From contig DLBY01000030.1 of assembly GCA_002480345.1 (NCBI GenBank), forward strand, positions 22,621 through 86,620: a stretch of 64,000 nucleotides of DNA. The letters are read 5' to 3'. The notes below the pieces were generated by a model, which was not told where the DNA came from, made no database searches, and worked only from the letters and a program-made list of their open reading frames with translations. Of this stretch, positions 35,244 to 43,458 are shown in pieces. Within the stretch, counting starts at the first letter, position 1. Each line of letters begins with the position of its first letter. A program made the position numbers and the translations under genes. This DNA comes from Phycisphaerales bacterium UBA7812. Lineage in GTDB: Bacteria; Planctomycetota; Phycisphaerae; Phycisphaerales; UBA1924.

Positions 35244-36908
35244 TCAGGATTGCCGGTTTCGCGAGGGGACAAGCTTCGCGAACGCGAGGACCGCGATGCC
35301 CGCGAGCGCGAACGCGATCGCCGCGAAAACGACCAACCGCTCGACCCGCCCGAGGGTCTCGTCCACGAACTCCGTGCTCAGCCCGAGGACGGGCTCGATC
35401 CGCCTCGAGAGCTCGTCGGGCTCGGTTGCTGTTTGCATGCTCGCCAGCACCGTGTTGACCTCGGTCAACGCCGACTCCGCGGAGCGCAACGCTTCCGTGT
35501 ACTCCGTGATGTCAAAGGGCCGGCCCGGCTCTGCCCCGGGGTCTTCCTCACCCCCGCTCTCCTGCGCGCGCGCGATCATCGACTCGACCGATTTCACGAC
35601 GGTGTCCGCCGCGCCGAGCGTGGACTCGGTCGCTTCGAGCAGCGTCTGCCCTTCGACGACGATCGAGTTCGCGTCCGAGGTGACGGTCCGGATCGAATCG
35701 ATGGTCGCCCTCGTCTCATCCAGCAGCGCCTTGAGCGAGGCCTCGTTCTCGACGAGATCCCGGATCAACGCCTCGCGCTGCGCGCCGAGCTCTGTCGGGA
35801 GCGTTTCGGCAACGCTCGTCGCCCGGTCCGCGACGCGGACCGCCTCGTTCGTTGAGTCGATGAGCCCGGAGACCTCCGTCGTCGCCAGCGTGTCGAGCAC
35901 GATCGCCTCGGCGCGCCACTGGGCGAGGATCATCAGGCGGGGCGTCAACCAGACCGCGCGCTCCGCGGTGATGTTCGCCTCGCTCAATGATTCCGTCGCG
36001 TCATCGATCGGCACGAACGCGTTCAGGAACTTGCCCGGGAGGTTTGTGACCCCGCCGAAAATCCCCTCGAACGCTGTCCCGGTGCCGTACCCCGCGAAAT
36101 CGGTGATCCGGACATACCAGATCTCCGTCTGCGTCCCGTTCGCCTGCCACCAGCGATCGATGATCGCCAGGAGGTCGGCGCGTTGCTTCTCGGTCATCAC
36201 CTGGGCCGCGAGTGTCCAGGCGCTGTCCTTGATCACCCGGGCGCGTTCGCGGATCAGCGGGTGATCATCCGGGAACTGCTGCTCGGCGTGCGACTCCGCG
36301 GCGTACCACTGGAGCGTCACCAGCACGAGCATGTCCAGCACCGCCTGCCTCGGGTTGTCCTCCACCGCGATGTCGTACACCGCCGTGACCCCATCGATCT
36401 TGTACTGGTGCGCCAGCCGGCGCTGGTGCGGATCCGTCCGATTCGATTTGATCGTGTCGCAGGCAGACGCGATCTCGTTGCGGTATTGGTCCGCGAACGA
36501 GCGGAGGCGGCTCCGGACCTGCTGGGTCGTGAGCTTGGGTTTGCTCGCCGCGTCCGCCGCGGCGGGGGGCGTCACCGTCTGCGCGCGCGCCTCCGCCGGA
36601 ACCGGGACCGCAACGCCCTCCGCGTCGTTCGACGGTGAAGCCGCGACGATGTCTCCGCCGCCGCTGCTGCCTTCGGGAGGATCCGAGTCACGCGTCCCGT
36701 TCGGGGTCTCCGGTACCGTCGCGGGGCCGGTCTCCTCCAGCGGCCGATTGCCCCGCCCGTTCTCCGACTCCGCCTCCGATGCTGACTCGCTGAGCGTGGG
36801 TCCGGAAGTTCCCTCGTCAAAGACCCCGCAGCCACTCGTCACCGCGATCGTCCCGAACGCCAGCACCCCCAACAGAACAACAAACCGACTCGCGAGCCTC
36901 TGCAGCAT
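35244..36908 (-). CDS. Lipoprotein with coiled-coil region and C-terminal membrane anchor
   Basis: This 554-residue protein has a lipoprotein signal (hydrophobic residues 8-22, lipobox VTSGC with Cys27), a Ser/Glu/Pro-rich linker to about residue 110, and a helical domain. Long coiled-coil-like helices follow (about 370-520, with repeated Ala/Glu/Thr/Val heptads such as LLDETRATIDSIRTVTSDAN). A final transmembrane helix (RLVVFAAIAFALAGIAVLAF) and a basic tail close the protein. The helical part resembles the signalling stalk of chemoreceptors in composition but lacks their conserved hairpin. Having both a lipid anchor and a transmembrane end is unusual. ATG 36908 follows GGAGG at eight bases. 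Function unknown; it lies 12 bases after waaA. Confidence 0.78.
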   Translation of the reverse strand: MLQRLASRFVVLLGVLAFGTIAVTSGCGVFDEGTSGPTLSESASEAESENGRGNRPLEETGPATVPETPNGTRDSDPPEGSSGGGDIVAASPSNDAEGVAVPVPAEARAQTVTPPAAADAASKPKLTTQQVRSRLRSFADQYRNEIASACDTIKSNRTDPHQRRLAHQYKIDGVTAVYDIAVEDNPRQAVLDMLVLVTLQWYAAESHAEQQFPDDHPLIRERARVIKDSAWTLAAQVMTEKQRADLLAIIDRWWQANGTQTEIWYVRITDFAGYGTGTAFEGIFGGVTNLPGKFLNAFVPIDDATESLSEANITAERAVWLTPRLMILAQWRAEAIVLDTLATTEVSGLIDSTNEAVRVADRATSVAETLPTELGAQREALIRDLVENEASLKALLDETRATIDSIRTVTSDANSIVVEGQTLLEATESTLGAADTVVKSVESMIARAQESGGEEDPGAEPGRPFDITEYTEALRSAESALTEVNTVLASMQTATEPDELSRRIEPVLGLSTEFVDETLGRVERLVVFAAIAFALAGIAVLAFAKLVPSRNRQS

Positions 36909-36920
36909 GGGCGCCACCTC

Positions 36921-38228
36921 CTAACCAGAGCGTACGGCGCCGAGGGAACCGGGCGAGTCAGGGAGCGATTTCATGATCTCGGCGAGCAGCGCCGCGTGCT
37001 CGGCGCTCGCCCCCTGGTGCTCACGGATGCACCGGACTCCGGCGCGGGCCGTATCCAGCGCACGATCCGGGTCGTCGAGCAGCGCGCGGATTGTCGCCGC
37101 GAGATTCTCCCGCGTGGCGCGCACGATCCCCCCGCTTTCCTCGAACGAGCGAACGATCGATTCGAAATCACCCACCGCGGGCCCGATGATCGTCGGCTTG
37201 CCCAAACCGATCGGCTCGGTCGGATCCGACCCGTGCAGGTCCCCGAAACTTCGGCCCACCACGACGACATCCGCGAGCAGGTAGGCCGCGCCCAGTTCCC
37301 CGATCGTGTCGAGCAGAAACCGGTCCGCCCGCGACGAGGGGGGACCGCAGGACTTTGTCTCCGTCCGGCGCACGCATCCGCGCATCGCCTGGGCGGCTTC
37401 CTCGAACCGTTCCGGCTTTCTGGGGGCGCACAGAAGCTGCACGCCCAGGGGCGCACACGCACGGTGGACGAGAGACTCCTCCCCCGGCCCCGTGCTTCCC
37501 GCGACCACAAGGGGAGCCGAGCGGTCGATCCCCATGTCCATCGCGAGTTGGTCCGCCTTGGCACGCAGCGATTCGTCCGCATGCCCCGCGTGCGCGTTGT
37601 CCCACTTCATCGACCCGGTGACGCGGATCCGCTCCGCCGGCACGCCCATCGCTCTGAATCGTTCCGCGTATCCCTCGTCCTGCACCGCCGCGACAGAAAG
37701 CGACGCGAAGCTGCGCCTGAAGAACCACCTGAACCTGCGGTAACCCCGGAAACTGCGGGCGCTCAGCCGCCCGTTGATCACCGCGACCGGCACGCCCCGC
37801 TCGCCGCATTGTGAGACGAAGTTGGGCCAGATCTCGAGTTCGACCAGCGCAACCAGATCGGGACGCACCGCATCGAGAAACCGGCGCACGGACCACGAAA
37901 AATCCAACGGATACCGAACAACCTCGCAGGTCTGTCCGAACAGCGCACGGGCCCTCGCGAGGCCGGTATCGGTGGTCGTCGAGACGATGACCTCGCAGGA
38001 CTCCCCCAGGATGGGCACGAGCGTCCGCAACGCGTTGACCTCGCCCACCGAGACCGCGTGCAGCACCACACGGGCGCGACGGTGCGCGAGAGGGCCCACC
38101 GCCGGGTCCCGTCGCAGCATGCCTCCGACATGACCCAACCGCTCCCGCCACCCTTTCCTCTGCTTACGCAGCAGCACGGGCGAGGCGAGCACGGACGCGA
38201 TCAGGTAAAGGACATCGAGCCTGTTCAT
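36921..38228 (-). CDS. waaA: 3-deoxy-D-manno-octulosonic acid (Kdo) transferase
   Basis: WaaA (KdtA) adds Kdo to lipid A at the inner membrane, so its presence implies LPS. The 435-residue GT30 protein has an N-terminal membrane anchor (LDVLYLIASVLASPVLL), VLHAVSVGEVNALRTLVP, STTTDTGLARA, and the signature PDLVALVELEIWPNFVSQC with VINGRLSARSFRGYR. The C-lobe contains VAGSTGPGEE, APRKPERFEE and VGRSFGDLHGSDPTEPIGLG (read as two adjoining motifs). The length fits the family. ATG 38228 matches the family N-terminus. It is divergent from the dockerin gene at 38322 and is followed by the anchored lipoprotein gene. Confidence 0.94.
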   Translation of the reverse strand: MNRLDVLYLIASVLASPVLLRKQRKGWRERLGHVGGMLRRDPAVGPLAHRRARVVLHAVSVGEVNALRTLVPILGESCEVIVSTTTDTGLARARALFGQTCEVVRYPLDFSWSVRRFLDAVRPDLVALVELEIWPNFVSQCGERGVPVAVINGRLSARSFRGYRRFRWFFRRSFASLSVAAVQDEGYAERFRAMGVPAERIRVTGSMKWDNAHAGHADESLRAKADQLAMDMGIDRSAPLVVAGSTGPGEESLVHRACAPLGVQLLCAPRKPERFEEAAQAMRGCVRRTETKSCGPPSSRADRFLLDTIGELGAAYLLADVVVVGRSFGDLHGSDPTEPIGLGKPTIIGPAVGDFESIVRSFEESGGIVRATRENLAATIRALLDDPDRALDTARAGVRCIREHQGASAEHAALLAEIMKSLPDSPGSLGAVRSG

Positions 38229-38321
38229 GGAGCGGGCCAAAGGTCTTGGACGACTGTTCCGAGCGCGGTACATTCCTCGATGGCGTGGAGCATGTGGCGC
38301 CGCCGCGTCGGGAAGGAAGTC

Positions 38322-39095
38322 ATGGTACGGCAGCAGACCACACGAATCGGGCTCGTCGCGGCCGCAGTCGCGAGCACGCTCACCCTGAGTTCACGCGTTG
38401 ACGCGGGCAACCCGACGAGTCTCTCCGTCGGTCTCTACGCCGACCAGGGCGGGTTCCTGATCGGCCCGGGCGAGGTCGCGGGGTACGCGGTCGGGGAGAC
38501 GGCACATCTGGTTCTGATCGCGGACTACGAGGGCGCCTACTTCGCGGAGATCCGTGCGGACCTGCTCGCGACAGGCGACACGGACGGCGCGACAGCACGC
38601 AACCCCGTTGTCGGCGACTGGAGCCTGCCGCTCGACACACCCCTCCCCGACGGGCCCGATCTCCTCGCCTTTCGGGGCTTCCAGTCCGCGTTGGTCGGGG
38701 GTCTCGATCTGAGCAACCCCGTCGTGATCGGAACATTCGAAGTCGAGTTCAACGGCGGGCCCGTCTTCATGGAATACGCGGTCCGCAGCGCCGACCCGGA
38801 CACGCCGGACGAGGTCTTCGGCGTCGCACCCGACGACGGGATCTTCACCCTCCCGGATCTGTTCGGGCCCGAAGCGTTCGAATCCGTGCGACTCTTCGCG
38901 GGCGGGGGGCCCATCCCCTGCAACGACGCGGACCTCGAAAAGCCGTTCGGCGAACTCGATCTCAGCGATCTGAACGCGTTCGTGACCGCTTTCTCGCTGG
39001 GAGGTGATCGCGCGGACCTCGCGGACCCCGCGGGCGTGTTCGACCTCGCGGATATCCGGGCCTTCGTCGACGCCTTCCTCGCGGGGTGCCCCTGA
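38322..39095 (+). CDS. Secreted protein with GC-type dockerin
   Basis: The 257-residue exported protein has a signal peptide (about residues 1-28, ending SRVDA) and a beta-rich domain of about 170 residues, in which LLATGDTDGATARNPVVGDW and VFMEYAVRSADPDTPDEVFG are visible. The dockerin module occupies residues ~200-257: C-NDADLEKPFGELDLSDL, then ADPAGVFDLADIRAFVDAFL and terminal GCP. The middle domain resembles planctomycete cohesin-like or discoidin-like exported proteins, but I cannot name it. ATG 38322 has GGAAGGAA upstream. Confidence 0.8.
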   Translation: MVRQQTTRIGLVAAAVASTLTLSSRVDAGNPTSLSVGLYADQGGFLIGPGEVAGYAVGETAHLVLIADYEGAYFAEIRADLLATGDTDGATARNPVVGDWSLPLDTPLPDGPDLLAFRGFQSALVGGLDLSNPVVIGTFEVEFNGGPVFMEYAVRSADPDTPDEVFGVAPDDGIFTLPDLFGPEAFESVRLFAGGGPIPCNDADLEKPFGELDLSDLNAFVTAFSLGGDRADLADPAGVFDLADIRAFVDAFLAGCP

Positions 39096-39126
39096 CCGCG
39101 TCGGACGATCCTCGCGGGGCTGGGAA

Positions 39127-39200
39127 TGGGCGGGCCGGGACTCGAACCCGGGACCCTTCGCGTGTAAGGCGAACGCTCTGGCCAACTGAGCTACCCGCCC
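39127..39200 (-). tRNA. tRNA-Val (anticodon TAC)
   Basis: The 74-nt cloverleaf has acceptor GGGCGGG/CCCGCCC, D-arm TAGCTCAGTTGGCCAGAGC, anticodon stem TTCGC/GCGAA with loop CTTACAC giving TAC, and T-arm CCGGG-TTCGAGT-CCCGG. It lies between two dockerin genes that are on the opposite strand. Confidence 0.96.
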
Positions 39201-39329
39201 TCGGGTGTCGGCACGATAGCCCGCGTACGCGGATCTCGGACGCGAACCTTGACCCCGGCCGCCCGATGCGGTCCAATGACCGCTTCGGGTTCCAGCCGGA
39301 CCCGCCCGCAACGCCGGAGGAGATGAACC

Positions 39330-40181
39330 GTGCGCACACCGATCGTCCTGACCGTGCTCTCGCTCGCGAGCGCCTCGTTCGCCCTGCCCGACGGGCTCGT
39401 CACCTTCAATGACGGAACCGGGGGCTGGGAAGGCTCTCAGGGCATCGGGGGGGTCGGCACCTTCGTCGATGAAAATGAGGGAAACCCGGCGCCGGGACTG
39501 CACACCGTCTTCAACGACTTTGGGATCACTTTCCGCAACAGCACGAATCCCGAATTCGTCCAGGATCTCTCACAAGTCTTCGGCTTCGCGTTCGGGATCG
39601 ATACGAAGGTCAACGACATCGCGTTTTTCGGCACCCCCGTTCCCCGTCCCTGGCTTCTTGAACTCCGCGATTTCGACGCGGGCCCCAATAGCGACCAATT
39701 CGCGAGCGTGTGGTACAAATTCGCGGACATCAGCGCCGCGACCCACGGCGAGTGGACACGGTTCTTCGTGCAGGTCTCCGAGTCCGACTATGGGAGCATG
39801 CCCGCGGGCTGGCGTGGCGCCGGCGCCGAGGACCCCGTGACATTCGAGCCCATGTTGCCCGACGGAATTACCTTCGCGGATGTCATCGCGGGGTACGACC
39901 AGATCGTCGTGACAACCCTGGAGCCCGGGTTCTTCTTCGGATTTACCGATTTCGATGTGGTCGTCGACGACATCGCCCTGACCGTCAACACCGACATCGT
40001 CTCGTGCAACCCCGCGGACCTCGCCGAACCGTTCGGCGTCACCGACCTCGCGGATATCCAGTGCTTCATCTTCTCGTTTACCAACGGGCTCGAACTCGCG
40101 GATTTCGCCGCACCGTTCGGCGTGCTCGATCTCGCGGATATCCAGGCCTTCGTCCAAGCCTTTGTGAACGGCTGCCCCTGA
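39330..40181 (+). CDS. Secreted protein with GC-type dockerin
   Basis: The 283-residue exported protein has a short signal peptide (LTVLSLASASFA, cleaved near residue 18). A beta-sandwich-like domain follows, with VNDIAFFGTPVPRPWLLELR and a closing FFFGFTDFDVVVDDIALTV typical of planctomycete exported carbohydrate-binding-like domains. The C-terminal dockerin (about 225-283) is C-NPADLAEPFGVTDLADI, then APFGVLDLADIQAFVQAF and GCP. GTG 39330 is seven bases after AGGAG. The mature protein probably sits at the cell surface, and its ligand is unknown. It shares only the dockerin with the gene upstream. Confidence 0.8.
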   Translation: MRTPIVLTVLSLASASFALPDGLVTFNDGTGGWEGSQGIGGVGTFVDENEGNPAPGLHTVFNDFGITFRNSTNPEFVQDLSQVFGFAFGIDTKVNDIAFFGTPVPRPWLLELRDFDAGPNSDQFASVWYKFADISAATHGEWTRFFVQVSESDYGSMPAGWRGAGAEDPVTFEPMLPDGITFADVIAGYDQIVVTTLEPGFFFGFTDFDVVVDDIALTVNTDIVSCNPADLAEPFGVTDLADIQCFIFSFTNGLELADFAAPFGVLDLADIQAFVQAFVNGCP

Positions 40182-40192
40182 CGCCCACACGA

Positions 40193-40789
40193 TCAGGACC
40201 GGGAGAACAACCCGCGGCCCACGACCGCTTGCTCGTGCTCGAGGAGCCACTGCTTCGTCTGCAGCCCGCCTCCGTAGCCGCGCAGGCCCCGGGTGGACCC
40301 CACCTCACCGTCGTACGAGGCGTCCACCACGCGGTGGCACGGGATGAGAAGCGACACGCGGTTGCGACCCGACGCAAGCCCGACGGCGCGAGACGCGGTC
40401 GCCTTCCGTCCGAGTGACCGAGCGAGCCCGCCGTAGGTGGTGGTCTCTCCGAACGGGATCCGGCGCATCGCGTTCCAGACCTCGTGCTGAAAGCGTGTCC
40501 CGGGCGCACAAATCGGGACGGAAAAGGCCCGCCTGCTGCCATCGAAGTACTCTCCGAGTTCCCGCTCGAGTCGGTCGAGCATCGAGGATCCCCCGTGGAC
40601 GGTGTCGGCGACGAAGACACCGCCGAAGTAGGACTCCAATTCCGCGAGTTCTCGCGCCCGCCGATCCGTATCGCCCAGTTCGAGGAGGCATACGCCGCCC
40701 GGCTCATGGGCCGTCAGGCCTGGCTCGACGATGCCCGCAAGGATCGGGCCGACCGGTGAGGAGAGATCGCGTCGGAGAAGCTGGGGCAC
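40193..40789 (-). CDS. ogt: Methylated-DNA--protein-cysteine methyltransferase
   Basis: This suicide enzyme repairs O6-alkylguanine. The 198-residue protein (from GTG 40789) has the helix-turn-helix GTRFQHEVWNAMRRIPFGET, TTYGGLARSLGRKATASRAV and the acceptor motif IPCHRVVDA with the alkyl-accepting Cys, then a C-terminal GGGLQTKQWLLEHE. Only the Ogt domain is present, without an Ada N-domain. The start is uncertain. An upstream GTG at 40843 is open, but GTG 40789 gives family length. It converges on the dockerin gene. Confidence 0.9.
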   Translation of the reverse strand: MPQLLRRDLSSPVGPILAGIVEPGLTAHEPGGVCLLELGDTDRRARELAELESYFGGVFVADTVHGGSSMLDRLERELGEYFDGSRRAFSVPICAPGTRFQHEVWNAMRRIPFGETTTYGGLARSLGRKATASRAVGLASGRNRVSLLIPCHRVVDASYDGEVGSTRGLRGYGGGLQTKQWLLEHEQAVVGRGLFSRS

Positions 40790-40863
40790 GCCTCGAAATG
40801 TAGCAGGTTTCGCGCCGGAGGCCCGTGCCGCTCGACTGCGCACCCCGGGGGTGCTCGCGTTCG

Positions 40864-42495
40864 TCAGGGCCGCGGCGCGATCTCGAACGCCCAGCCCGCT
40901 TCATAAATGCGCAGCGTTTGGGTCTTGCCGACGAACAGTTGGCTCTGCACCACCCCGCTCGGCCATTCCACGGTGATGCGACCAACCCCTCCCGCGTGGG
41001 CCCCGAGCCCGAAGTGAGCGGTCCGCTCGTTCTGCCCGAGGAAGCCGCTCCCGCCGTCGACCTCCCAGACGATCTGATGGTCGGGGCTCGCGAGATCGGG
41101 TGTGACGGTGATGAACGCACCGATCCCGTCCCGATTCGATTGCCGACCAACAAGATCCACCCGCAGCGCCGCACGCGCGTTGCCGCCGTCGTTGCGGTAA
41201 AGGATCGGCGCGTCCATGTGGTTCGCGATGACGATGTCCAGGTCGCCGTCGTTGTCATAATCGAGATGAACAAGGCCGCGCCCCTGCAGGCGATCGATAA
41301 TCCCCGCGGCTTCCGAGATATCGGTGAACACACCGTTGTCGTTGCGCCAGAGCACCGTGCGGTCGTCGAACCACCCCGCCCCGTTGTACCCGTTGGTGGC
41401 GATCAGGTCGAGATCACCGTCGTTGTCAAAGTCGAAGAACGAGGTCCCCCACCCCCACCGCGCGTCGCGTACCCCGGCCTCCTGGGTGACATCCGTGAAC
41501 TGGCGGTCTCCGTCGTTGCGATACAGGCGATTCCACCCGCCGAACCCGGTCGGCGGTGCATCCGGATCCGCGGTGATATTCGAGATGAACCAGTCGATGT
41601 CCCCGTCGCTGTCGTAGTCCCCGAAGGTCGAGCCCATGCCGTTGAAGTCCGTGCCGACCCCCGCAGGGATCGTGCCGTCGGTGAAGGTCCCGTCGCCGTC
41701 GTTCCAGAAGAGCTGGCTCGTGTTAAAATCCGACGCGATCGCCAGATCGAGATGACCGTCGCGGTCCAGGTCGACAAAGCGCGGCGTGAATCGGAACGAA
41801 ACAGATCCGCGGTAGATATTCAAACCGGCCGCGACGGTGACATCTTCGAAGAACCCGGGAGCCGAGCCCCCGAGATTCCTGAACAACCTCGACTGGCAAT
41901 TCGTCGCGAGCCTCCCCCAGTCGCAGGTCATCAGGTCGAGAAAGCCGTCCCGATCAAAGTCACCGAAGGTCGCGCCCTGACCGTTGCGAAAAGTCCCGTT
42001 CGCGAGTGCCGCCGCCCGCCCCGTCCCGGCGTCGGTAAAGAAGCCCGTCCCGTCGTTCAGGTAGAGATAGTTGCGAGTCCCCGAGCAGGTGGTCATGTAG
42101 AGATCAGCGTCACCGTCGTTGTCGATGTCCGCCGACACCACGCCGTTGGTCAGCGTCGGCGTCGTGAAGCCCGCCGCCTTCGTCCGCGCCTCGAAGGTCC
42201 CGTCGCCCTGATTTCGATAGAAGATGTCCGTGCCGTTGAGCCTCGTGAAGACCAGGTCGGTCCACCCGTCGCCGTCGAAGTCCGCCGCGGCGACCCCGCC
42301 TGTGAAAAACGAAGAACTCGCCAGGTCGACGATCAGGTCTGGTCGGGTCTGCGTGTGCCGGATCCCGGCAGCCGCCGCGACATCAATGAAGGTCTGGGCC
42401 GTCGCAACGCAAGAGGGAAGCGAAGCAAGCAGGGCCCCTGTCCCATACAGGATGCCCCGCCGATCGCGGTTCATTTGCCTCAGAGCGCAACACAT
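40864..42495 (-). CDS. Secreted CRTAC1/FG-GAP (VCBS) repeat protein
   Basis: This 543-residue exported protein carries a signal peptide ending near SCVATA (residue 33). At least seven FG-GAP/VCBS beta-propeller repeats with calcium-binding DxDxDG loops follow (ADFDGDGWTDLVF, ADIDNDGDADLYM, GDFDRDGFLDLMT, VDLDRDGHLDLAI, GDYDSDGDIDWFI, FDFDNDGDLDLIA, LDYDNDGDLDIVI). The C-terminal ASPIC/UnbV domain (GIGAFITVTPD, GRITVEWPSGVVQSQ) makes it a CRTAC1-family protein. These are common in Planctomycetota and are probably extracellular binding proteins. ATG 42495 follows AGGGAG. Confidence 0.88.
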   Translation of the reverse strand: MCCALRQMNRDRRGILYGTGALLASLPSCVATAQTFIDVAAAAGIRHTQTRPDLIVDLASSSFFTGGVAAADFDGDGWTDLVFTRLNGTDIFYRNQGDGTFEARTKAAGFTTPTLTNGVVSADIDNDGDADLYMTTCSGTRNYLYLNDGTGFFTDAGTGRAAALANGTFRNGQGATFGDFDRDGFLDLMTCDWGRLATNCQSRLFRNLGGSAPGFFEDVTVAAGLNIYRGSVSFRFTPRFVDLDRDGHLDLAIASDFNTSQLFWNDGDGTFTDGTIPAGVGTDFNGMGSTFGDYDSDGDIDWFISNITADPDAPPTGFGGWNRLYRNDGDRQFTDVTQEAGVRDARWGWGTSFFDFDNDGDLDLIATNGYNGAGWFDDRTVLWRNDNGVFTDISEAAGIIDRLQGRGLVHLDYDNDGDLDIVIANHMDAPILYRNDGGNARAALRVDLVGRQSNRDGIGAFITVTPDLASPDHQIVWEVDGGSGFLGQNERTAHFGLGAHAGGVGRITVEWPSGVVQSQLFVGKTQTLRIYEAGWAFEIAPRP

Positions 42496-42756
42496 GCCTG
42501 AACTCCCTCATCCATGAACAACCCCGAGACCGAGTCCGAACGCCCAACTCAGACCGATGACAACCCCGAGAACCCGATCAGAAATCGAATATCGAGCCAA
42601 TCGTCCCAGTCTAGTCGATCTCCTGTTCGATTCACACCCGTAACAGCATTGCGATGGTCCAGCTGTTGTGATACATCTTGAATAGCCCCCGGCGTGGGGG
42701 TTGAGGTTTATCTGTTTTTCCGCAGCGTCCCGCTGCACTCGTGAGGAGTTAGGATA

Positions 42757-43377
42757 ATGAGAGAGAAGCTCGCTCTTGCGTCGATCGCGCTCGCCACGGC
42801 GTCGCTGACCGCGTCCGCCGGTCTGCTCGCTAACGCCGGGTTCGAGGAGGACATTTTCGGCGACTTCCCGCCGATCTCCGGCTCGTGGGTTTCGTTCAGC
42901 GCTGACGGTGATCAGTTCGCCGGTGCTGATATCGCGTTCTCCAGTTCCGCGATGGCGCGGACGGGCGCACGGTCGATGGAACTCGGCCTGACCGTCGCGA
43001 ACAGCTTCGCCGGCGCGTTCCAGGATGTTGGCGGCCTGTCCGCCGGTCAGGAGTGGACCTTCGGCGGTTGGCACAAGTCGCTCGGCGTCGCCGGTGGCAC
43101 CGAGATTCGCATCGAATGGCGCGACTCGGTCAACGATGTCGAGATCAGCCGGACCGGCAACCTCGCGCCGACCGTCGGGAGCGATTGGGAAGAGTTCGCG
43201 CTGACCGACTTCGTCCCCGCCGGCGCCGATACCGCCCGCGTCGTCTACGCGATCCAGAGCTTCGGTGCAGGCATCGACCAGTCGGTGTTCGTGGACGATG
43301 TCTACTTCGTCCCCGCCCCGGGTGCCCTCGCCCTGCTCGGGCTCGGCGGACTGACCGCCACCCGTCGCCGCCGCTGA
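42757..43377 (+). CDS. Secreted protein with PEP-CTERM-like sorting signal
   Basis: The 206-residue product has a signal peptide (LALASIALATASLTASA) and a carbohydrate-binding-like beta domain (AGFEEDIFGDF, GGWHKSLG, SVFVDDVYFVP). The C-terminal tail VPAPGALALLGLGGLTATRRRR has the PEP-CTERM layout: a proline motif, a hydrophobic helix and an Arg cluster. The motif is PAPG instead of the usual PEPG. Exosortase would normally process such proteins, but no exosortase gene lies in this window. ATG 42757 is preceded by GAGGAG. A terminator follows at 43405. Confidence 0.82.
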   Translation: MREKLALASIALATASLTASAGLLANAGFEEDIFGDFPPISGSWVSFSADGDQFAGADIAFSSSAMARTGARSMELGLTVANSFAGAFQDVGGLSAGQEWTFGGWHKSLGVAGGTEIRIEWRDSVNDVEISRTGNLAPTVGSDWEEFALTDFVPAGADTARVVYAIQSFGAGIDQSVFVDDVYFVPAPGALALLGLGGLTATRRRR

Positions 43378-43404
43378 ACGCGACGACACTCCGTTTTCTG
43401 AAAA

Positions 43405-43437
43405 GAAAACGCCCCGGCTCAGGCCGGGGCGTTTTTT
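43405..43437. terminator. Strong bidirectional terminator
   Basis: GAAAACGCCCCGGC / GCCGGGGCGTTTT pairs around TCAG, with a T run on the + side and an A run (T run on the - strand) on the other. It lies 27 bases past the PEP-CTERM-like stop and 21 bases past the serS stop (on the minus strand). Confidence 0.9.
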
Positions 43438-43458
43438 CGTTTCTGAGCACCGCGGGTC

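Noticed and set aside
38322..40181. The two neighbouring dockerin proteins as a recent gene duplication
   Set aside because: Only the C-terminal module is alike; the N-terminal domains share no clear similarity, so module shuffling is the better explanation.
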